Assembly (NCBI GenBank): GCA_944392655.1
Contig: CALXXL010000002.1
Coordinates: 124,001-188,000 of the forward strand
DNA: 64,000 nt
From: an uncultured Victivallaceae bacterium
GTDB taxonomy: Bacteria > Verrucomicrobiota > Lentisphaeria > Victivallales > Victivallaceae
Reading direction: 5' to 3'
Of the stretch, positions 49,771 to 58,000 are shown piece by piece. Within the stretch, counting starts at the first letter, position 1. Each line of letters begins with the position of its first letter. The translations under genes and the position numbers were made by a program. The notes under the pieces were generated by a model that worked only from the letters and a program-made list of their open reading frames with translations, was not told the DNA's origin and searched no databases.

Positions 49771-50750
49771 CCACCATAAAAAAAATTGCAGAAGTGCTTG
49801 GTCTTTCGCCGGCAACGATATCGCTGGCACTAAACGGTTCGCCGTTAATTTCGGAGAAGACCCGCAAAAAGGTACAGGACAAAGCGGAGGAATTGGATTA
49901 TATTCCGAACAACTTTGGCCGGGGTCTGCAATCGAAGAGCAGTCGTCTTATAGGTTACATGTGCAACACGCCGATACACTCGTTCAATGCGGAAATAATG
50001 GAAGTATTCGGGCTTCAGGCGGCGCAGAACAAATACGGGATGGTGCTTGGTGTTGCGGGGGATAATTTTGAAAACTTTGACAAGCTGTTTCAATTATTTC
50101 TGGAAAAGAATGTTGACGCCATAGTTCTTGCGTTGGACACTATTTTTGAAGGTACACATTTTTCATATTTTATGGAAAAGATCACCAAGCGTAAGCTGCC
50201 GGTATTGGCGTGTGCCTCAGAAATAATGAATGCTGACATTCCTTTTGTTGGCATAAACGAATGCCAGGGGGCCTACATCTCTGCGGAATATCTTTTAAAG
50301 ATAGGGCACCGTCATCTTCTCTGTCCCAGTAAAGCGATTTCGCCGCGGCGGCGCAACGGTTATATTGCCGCCTGCCGGAAATATGAAGTACCGGAGCCAT
50401 TCTGGGCTGATGAGCCGCAGGAAATAGTATCGTATGTACTGCGCCACAAAGAGATAACCGGTATTTTATGTTCATCAGATTTATGTGCCATACAGGTGCT
50501 TGCGCTGCTGAAGGACAATGGAGTAAAGGTTCCGGATGATGTTTCTGTGATAGGTTTTGATGACATCTGGTTTGCCGCCCGTCCGGAATACTCGCTTACA
50601 ACGGTAATCCAGCACCGTCTTCCGTTGGGAGAATTAGCATTTTCCACCATATTAAAAATGATCAATGGAGAAGAGATAATTCATGATCAGTTTATAGAGC
50701 CTGAGTTGATTTTGCGCTCCACCACCGGCTGGCCGAAGAGATTGAATTAA
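49767..50750 (+). CDS. LacI-family transcriptional regulator
   Basis: 327 residues. N-terminal helix-turn-helix TIKKIAEVLGLSPATISLALNG followed by the hinge helix region (YIPNNFGRGLQSKSS). The C-terminal part is a periplasmic-binding-protein-like effector domain, with GILCSSDLCAIQVLALLKDNGVKV interrupted by typical VIGFDD and a final TTVIQHRLPLGELA. Such regulators usually sense sugars or related metabolites. It overlaps hisD by ATGA, so it is made from the biosynthetic message, and it lies 55 bp upstream of an oxidoreductase gene that may be its target. No operator could be identified with confidence. Confidence 0.9.
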   Translation: MTTIKKIAEVLGLSPATISLALNGSPLISEKTRKKVQDKAEELDYIPNNFGRGLQSKSSRLIGYMCNTPIHSFNAEIMEVFGLQAAQNKYGMVLGVAGDNFENFDKLFQLFLEKNVDAIVLALDTIFEGTHFSYFMEKITKRKLPVLACASEIMNADIPFVGINECQGAYISAEYLLKIGHRHLLCPSKAISPRRRNGYIAACRKYEVPEPFWADEPQEIVSYVLRHKEITGILCSSDLCAIQVLALLKDNGVKVPDDVSVIGFDDIWFAARPEYSLTTVIQHRLPLGELAFSTILKMINGEEIIHDQFIEPELILRSTTGWPKRLN

Positions 50751-50805
50751 TGTTACTATACATTATATATAGAGAAACCATAAAACATTTCCAGGGGGAA
50801 CAATC

Positions 50806-51657
50806 GTGAAAAAGAAAATTGGATTCATCGACTTGTTTATTGACGAATGGCATGCCAACAACTATCCGAAATGGATCAGTGGCAGCAAGTATGCTGATGA
50901 TTTTGAATTATACATGGCATGGGAGCAGAAAACCAAAACCGGTCTCCGTCCGCTGGAAAAGTGGTGTGCCGACTTCAACGTCACTCCGGCCAAGTCCCAG
51001 GAACAGCTGATAGAAGAGTGCGATGGAATAATTGTTTTAGCGCCGAGCAATCCTGAAGTGCATGAAGAACTTGGTCATCTTGCGCTTCAGAGTGGCAAAC
51101 CGGTTTATATGGACAAGCCGTTTGCGCCGGACCGTGCGACGGCCGAACGTATTTTTGAATGGGCAGACAAGCACAATACTCCGTTGTTCTCGAGTTCCGC
51201 GCTCCGTTTTTCGGATGAGCTTGCGGCGCTGAAGAGCGGCATGTTCAAGGATGAAAAGATTCAGCTTGTCGGCACCACTGGCGGCGGCTCCTCCTACTGG
51301 GAATACTGCATTCACCAGATTGAGATGATTGTAACGCTGATGGGAACCGGAGCGACCAGACTGATGCAGACGACCGGAGGTCCCAACAAGCATGTTGTCA
51401 TTGAATATGCAGATGGGCGTATAGCGCATGTCAACTATGCGCCCTGTTTCCCGGAAACCTTAATGGTTGCCGGCGACAAGAGTTCGACGATAGTACATCA
51501 GTGCAGCAACTTCTTCCCGACGCTGCTGGATACGATTCTGAAGTTCTTCAATGACCGTATTGTTCCGATACCTCCGGCAGAAACGCTGGAAGTTGCCGGA
51601 ATTGTCGGGCAGAGTGTTGCGGCGCAATCCTGTCCGAACGTCTGGTTTGACCTGTAA
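50806..51657 (+). CDS. Gfo/Idh/MocA-family oxidoreductase, atypical
   Basis: 283 residues, starting with GTG at 50806 behind AGGGGG. The family landmark is MDKPFAPD, the equivalent of the EKP motif with the catalytic lysine. IIVLAPSNPEVHEELGHLAL and a late CIHQIEMI helix fit as well. The usual GxGxxG nucleotide loop at the N-terminus is missing (KKKIGFIDLFIDEWHANN instead), so cofactor binding is uncertain, and at 283 residues it is shorter than most members. Relatives oxidise or reduce sugars and inositols. The LacI-type gene just upstream suggests a carbohydrate role. Confidence 0.75.
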   Translation: MKKKIGFIDLFIDEWHANNYPKWISGSKYADDFELYMAWEQKTKTGLRPLEKWCADFNVTPAKSQEQLIEECDGIIVLAPSNPEVHEELGHLALQSGKPVYMDKPFAPDRATAERIFEWADKHNTPLFSSSALRFSDELAALKSGMFKDEKIQLVGTTGGGSSYWEYCIHQIEMIVTLMGTGATRLMQTTGGPNKHVVIEYADGRIAHVNYAPCFPETLMVAGDKSSTIVHQCSNFFPTLLDTILKFFNDRIVPIPPAETLEVAGIVGQSVAAQSCPNVWFDL

Positions 51658-51680
51658 TATTCCATAAAGTTATCTTTAAA

Positions 51681-51712
51681 AACGGCACATCCTTAATGGT
51701 GTGCCGTTTTTT
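51681..51712 (+). terminator. Terminator after the oxidoreductase gene
   Basis: AACGGCACA (51681-51689) pairs with TGTGCCGTT (51700-51708), followed by a T-run. Confidence 0.9.
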
Positions 51713-52013
51713 ATATATTCGTAAATATATTTTGCATTTCTAAAAAGTTCTACCCTTGCCATAGTATCCAAAACCGCAAAACCCAAGTCTTTAGATCTTT
51801 TTTTATCTATAATCAATATATTAGATTGCTTATCGTGGTTATGATATCAAAATTTTTTTTGCATTTTTTTATCAAAACCTCTTGACATCTATTGCAATTT
51901 ATAAAAAATGAGATATTGTTAGCGTTGGAATATTGTCTTTTTGTAGTCTAAAACGGCTAAAAAAACCATAACGTAGTGGTTGAAAAGCCACAAAAAAACC
52001 AAAGAGGTAGAGT
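51713..52013 (+). promoter_or_regulatory. AT-rich leader/promoter region of the giant repeat protein gene
   Basis: About 300 bp without a gene, very AT-rich, with several T and A runs. A consensus -35 TTGACA lies near 51889, but no well-spaced -10 follows it, so the promoter is not resolved. A TATAAT at 51808-51813 lacks a matching -35. The last 50 bases can form competing hairpins. GAGG at 52004-52007 is the ribosome site for the ATG at 52014. Confidence 0.45.
51964..51991 (+). other. Mutually exclusive leader hairpins
   Basis: GTGGTT at 51976-51981 can pair with AGCCAC at 51986-51991 around a GAAA tetraloop, or its TGGTT part can pair with AACCA at 51964-51968. Only one can form at a time, about 12-20 bases before the ribosome site. 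A switch is possible; no ligand class is recognised. Confidence 0.35.
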
Positions 52014-55000
52014 ATGTCATTTCAAGCGAACGTAAACGCTGAAAACTCTCCGGTAACCGGAGAGGTCGTGGAAAACGGTACTCAGATCATCGAATCCGGA
52101 GGGTGGACTCAGGATGCGGTAGTCGGTACTGGCGGCAACCAGACTATTTATGCTGGTGGCAAAGTAGTTAACACCACGGTAAATGCCGGTGGTGTTGTAA
52201 TGGGCATGGGTGGTGGTGCTGTTGTTGAAGGCGGCAGTATTTCCGGAGCGAATGCGACCATCCAGATCAGTGGCGAAGGCTCGGAAATTACCGGAACCAC
52301 AATTGCCGGAAGTGAATTTGCCAAGGTGGAAGTATGGACTGGAGCGAAAGCCTCTGATATATTGGTATCAGCCGGAGCGCCGATTGCCACCGGAACCGGC
52401 AAAAAAGGTGCATTTTTAATTGTCACCGGAGCAGGAGCAGAAGCCAGCGGCATTACGATTACCGACTTTGGTTCAGCCTCGGTATATGACGGGGCAAAGA
52501 TTATGGATTCTGTAGTTGAAGCCGGCGGCATACTTGCGATGAGCTATCGTAAGCTGAATGACGGTACCAGTGCGGGTTATGCAGAAAACATCACGGTTAA
52601 GGAAGATGGTATTTTCTGGGTTGGCAAACTTGGTTCAGTTGCGAACAACATCACTTTTGAAGCTGGTTCATTCATTGGTGGTTTTGGTCTTGATTCCCAG
52701 GGTACAGCATTCACCAACAGCAAGGTTATCGGATATGACGGCAGTGAAACAACGCTGACGAACTGGAATGGTGGCGATTACACGGTAGCGAACGGTCTTA
52801 TTCTTCTGATGAGCAGCAGAATTGGTGATGACACAGCTGATTACGTTCTTGACCTGAGCAAGGTTATCCTTGACAAGGGCGGTGCGATCCAGAAGAGTGT
52901 TACCGACAACACCTTCAGTTCTGCCGATACCGTTGAAGGACTGCGTGTAATTGATCCTGAAACCGGTGACGTTCTTGATGCCTCCATTTCCGGCGGCAAA
53001 GCGACCAACTGGGTAGTAAACAAGGGACAGGAATACACTTTTGGAGCGAACGATACCGGTTTGATTGTCTATGAAGGCGGAGTTATCAACGGCAATTACA
53101 GCACGGCTGAAAATCAGCTTACCGGTCGTTATGTCTATGATGATGGTTCTGTTGTTGCCTTCAGCTGTGCTGATGGTGTTGCAGAAAACCTGATTCTTGA
53201 TGGCAAGACCCTGAGCATTGCTGCCGGTGGCAAATCGATCAATGCGGTTCTGACCAATGGTGGTGTAATCAACGGTATGGGTGGCGGAGCTACGGTTGAA
53301 GACGGCAGTGTTTCCGGCGAAAACTCCACCATTCAGATTACCGGAGCTGATTCAGTAATTTCCGGCACTGTTCTCAGCGGAACAGAATTTGCTAAGATTG
53401 AAGTATGGGATGGTGCGAAGGCCTATGATATTCTGGTATCAGCCGGAGCGCCGATTGCGACCGGTATGGGCAAAAAAGGAGCGTTCCTGATCATTACCGG
53501 AGCAGGAGCAGAAGCCAGTGGCATTACAGTTACCGACTTTGGTTCAGCAGCGGTTTATAATGGTGCGAAGATTTCTGATTCCGTAGTTGAAGCCGGTGGT
53601 GTTCTGACGATGAGCTATCGCAAGCTGAATGATGGTGCGAGTGCCGGTTCTGCGGAAAACATCACGGTAAAAGAAGACGGACTTTTCTGGGTTGGCACGC
53701 TTGGTTCAACTGCGAACAATGTAACATTTGAAGCCGGTTCATTCATTGGCGGCTTTGGTCTTGGCGAACAGGGAACCACTTTCACCAACAGTAAAGTAAT
53801 TGGCTATGACGGCAGTGAAACCGAATTGGCGAACTGGGATGGAGGCGACTACAAGGTAGCGAACGGTCTTATTCTTCTGATGAGCAGCAGAATTGCTGAT
53901 GACGGTGCCGATTATGTGCTTGACCTGAGCAAGGTTATCCTTGACAAGGGTGGTGCGATCCAGAAGAGTATTACCGACAACACCTTCACCTATCAGGATA
54001 CCATTGAAGGTCTGCGCGTAGTAGATCCTGAAACCGGTGCAATCCTTGATGCATCTATTGTTGACGGTGTTGCGACCAACTGGGTAGTGAACAAGGGCCA
54101 GAGCTACCGTGTTGACGGTGGCTGGGGTGCAGCCGGCAGTGCTGATGGCTTGATTGTTTACGAAGGTGGTTCAATCACTGGTATGTTTGTTGGCCGTCCC
54201 GGACCGATTGCCGGAACCCCCGGTACGGTTATCACCAATGGCCGTTATGTAAAGAATGACGGAACAATCGTCAACTTCTCCTGCGGCAACGGTTATGCGG
54301 AAAACATGATTGTTGAAGATGGTACTTTCACCTTGAATGGCTATACCGGAGCTTATACGGAAGCCACATTTGGTTCTGGTGCGGTAGTCAAGAACACCAC
54401 AATGATCAACGGACTGTATGTACAGGGCAACATGGCCTACTCTGATGGTCTCACTGTTTCCGGCAACACCGCGATTCAGACCTACAGCTATGCAGAAATC
54501 ACCAATGGTGTAAATCTTGATGAAAGTGAAGACAGCATTTACCGCAACTTCTCCTTGAAGGACGGTGTTGCCTCCGGATTCATTCTTGAAAATGGTGGTT
54601 TTCTGGTACTTGCCGGAGAACTTGTTTCTACAGATGGCACACTGCCGACGATTCCGGCCGGTTCTGCGACCAACATTATTGTACGCGGCACCTTGGCGGA
54701 AAAATACTGGACAGGAGGAGCGGCCGGTCAGCAGGGCAACAACAACCGTACGGACCGTAAATCCTACCTGCAGATGCAGTCTGGTGCGGTCATAGACAAT
54801 GTCAGCATCCAGGATGGTGGTATTCTTACGAGCGTAGGCGCCAACTGGACAGCGAACAATGTTACGATTGATGTTGGTGGTGCGACAGACATTACCATTG
54901 GCGCTGACACAGTTCTGAATGCCACAGTAATGACGGAAGACGGCTCCTATACACTGAGTTGGGATGCGGGTTCCGGCGTTCTGGCCGGTTACACTCTTGG

Positions 55001-58000
55001 CGGCGATGGAAACATCAAAGTCACGTTGGCCGATGACATTGATGTTTATGATTTCAATGACATGACGATCATCAATTCCACCTATTCTCTTGGCATTCGC
55101 AAGACCTACAACAATCTTACGGTTGACAACTCCACCGTTACGAGCTATGACAACAACACAGTCAATGGCATGACGGTTGGCGGCAGTGCAACATTCCTGC
55201 AGTTCACCAAGGGTACCTTCAATGATATAGCTCTGAACGGCGGTAAATTTGAAGCAGCCGGAACGGCAGAAATCAACAATGTAGTAATTGATGGTACACT
55301 CTACAACACGCCTGTTGGCGATACCAGTGATAACATCAATGGCCACTTCTCCACTCAGTTGGTAGCCTATGCTGATGGAGTAGTAATCAACGGCATGGTA
55401 TTGCAGAATGGTGGTTCTGCCTTCATCTATGCTGGTGCGACAGCCTCTGGTGCTACAGTTAATTCCGGTGGTGTACTTTATCTGACCAACTGGAACAAGG
55501 ACACCAACACCACAGCGAACATTCTTGGTGATCTGGTTGTTCAGACTGGTGGTACGCTGTGGCTTGGTTCTACTGAAAACAATATTGAAAAGATTCAGAC
55601 CTATGCTGGAGCCAACATTGTTGGTATAGCCAGCGGCACAGTAATTGATGATATAGTTCTGCGCGGCGCCAATATTGAAATTGACGACAAGCTGACCATC
55701 AACAACGCTCTCATGGGCAACAACCAGACCCAGACCGGTGGTTTGGTCAAAACTCTGACCAACAACTATGGTGTATGGACGATGGAAGGCGGCGTTCTGG
55801 AAAATTACATCCACAACAATGGCAATAACGTTGACTGCGGTATCTACATCAAGGGTGGTACGGTACAGAATCTTGATCTGACCAAATACAATGGTACCAG
55901 CTATATTCTTGGTGGTTCGATTGAAGGCGGCACGATGGCTGGCGGTACGCTCTCTGACGTAGATGCTACTGATCCGGAAGCGATCGTAACCGGCAATGGC
56001 TCCATCTCCAACTTCACAGTTACCGGAACTGGTATTCTGTCGATTGCGTCAGAAAACACTGTTCTCAGCAACATCACGCTGAAGGGCGGTACGATTGACG
56101 CCAAGGTAGACATCAGCGGCATCAACATTTACGGTGGTAAGATTCTTGGCAGCAATGCGGTAAATGATTCTACCATTTATGAAGCCACTGACATGTGGAC
56201 CTCGAAGACCTACAATAATCTTACTATTGACGGTGCGGCGCAGAACATTGGCGGCGGCAACATTTTCAACAATCTGACGGTTAACGATGCTACGTTGATG
56301 TCCTACTCTGCCGGCAACACCATCAATGGTATGACCATCACCGGTGGAAAGACCTTTGCCCAGGCTCTCTCGGACAACGTCTTCAGTGATGTTGAAATGT
56401 ACGGTGGTAAGTTTGAAGTTGCAGGAACGACAGTAGTTAACGGTATCATGATTGATGGTACAGCGTTCAACACTGCTCCTGGCGACACGAGTGACAACAT
56501 TGACGGTCACGTTTCCACTCAGTTGGTAGCCTATGCTGCTGGAGCGGTTGTCAATGACATGGTTCTGCGCAATGGTGGTTCTGCGTTCATCTACAATGGA
56601 GCGACGGCGAACAACGTAACGGTTGAAAAGGGCGGTGTGCTCTACATGACGGACTGGAATCAGAATGACGGCGTCAATGGTGTAGCCAATGGTGTGACTG
56701 TTCAGGATGGTGGGTACCTCTACTATCGCAGTGGCAGCACGGTTAATGATCTGACGATCAACAAGGGTGCTACGCTTGATGCAAGAATCAGCTGGACTGA
56801 CTCCTTTGCGGGAACTTATGTTGATGGCGACACCGTTATTGACTACACTCTCAATGGAGAAGAAGCCAACACCTTTGTAGTAACCCAGGGAACCACCTTC
56901 CTTGGCAACTACACTGCGGCCGGCGGTTCCGAAGGCGGAGTTGCGACCTTTGACAAGCTCTATGTTGTTGAAGGCGGTTCGATGCTTGGCTGGCATCTTG
57001 GCAACACAGTCATCACTGAAGGTGCCTACATCGCCAATGACGGCACCCGCATTGAAATGAACTGGGGCAGCCTCAACGAAACTGGTGGTAAGCACATTCA
57101 GGGTGGTTACTTCTACAAAGGTTCCGCGGTACTTGGTGGTGGTTCTGCCAATCTTGACGAAGCGACAGGTGAAGTCACCTTTACGATCAATACGTTGGAC
57201 AACGTTATTTTCGACAACAGTCTGTTTGTTGCCGGCAATATAACCAAGTCCACCAACCTGGTATTCCGCAATGGAGCGAGCCTCCAGACCTACAGCAATG
57301 CCGAAATGAGCGGTATCAATGAAGATGAAGCGGAAGACAGTGTCTATCGCAACTTCTCGCTGAAGGATGGAGTAGCTTCCGGTTTCATTATTGACAACGG
57401 TGGTTTCCTGCAGATGGTGCCTGAAGGCTACAACTGGCAGGGTAACACTCCGTCTCCTGCGGCGTCAGCGTTTGACATTTACGTCCGTGGCAGCCGCACT
57501 GAAGTAGCGGGCAACTACAATGCTGACATGATGAACATGTTCAATGGTGGTTCTCACATTCAGCTGAGCAGTGGAACCTATGTCAAGAATCTGCGTGTTG
57601 GCACTGGAGCAGGCGTCCGTGTAATGGCTGGCAATGATGAAGTTGCAGCCGGTGTAATTGAAGACATGGTTCAGGAAGCCGGTGCGATCACCATCTTCGA
57701 ACAGATCAACAGAGACAGCAAGATCAACGCTACGGTTGAATTGGGTGAAGGTGAAACTATTGCCTACACGATTGCTGATGGTGTTGTATCCAACTACTAT
57801 CAGGACAATGCCAAGTCCAGACTTACCGGTGCGGCAAATCTGACGTTTGAAAACCTCACCGTCAAGGGTGGTACAGTTTCCGCGTTGGAAAACACTGTTA
57901 TTACTGGCACCACCGCTGTAAGCGGCTCAGGCACAGTCTTCTCAGCTGCTACGGTAAAAGAAATCAGCGGCAACCTGTCTATAACTGATGGAGCGTCAGT

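Noticed and set aside
54171-55814. Long open frame (547 codons) antisense to the giant repeat gene, and similar ones at 56049-57095 and 58011-59039
   Set aside because: They mirror the repetitive codons of the sense gene, have unnatural composition, no ribosome site and no family motif.
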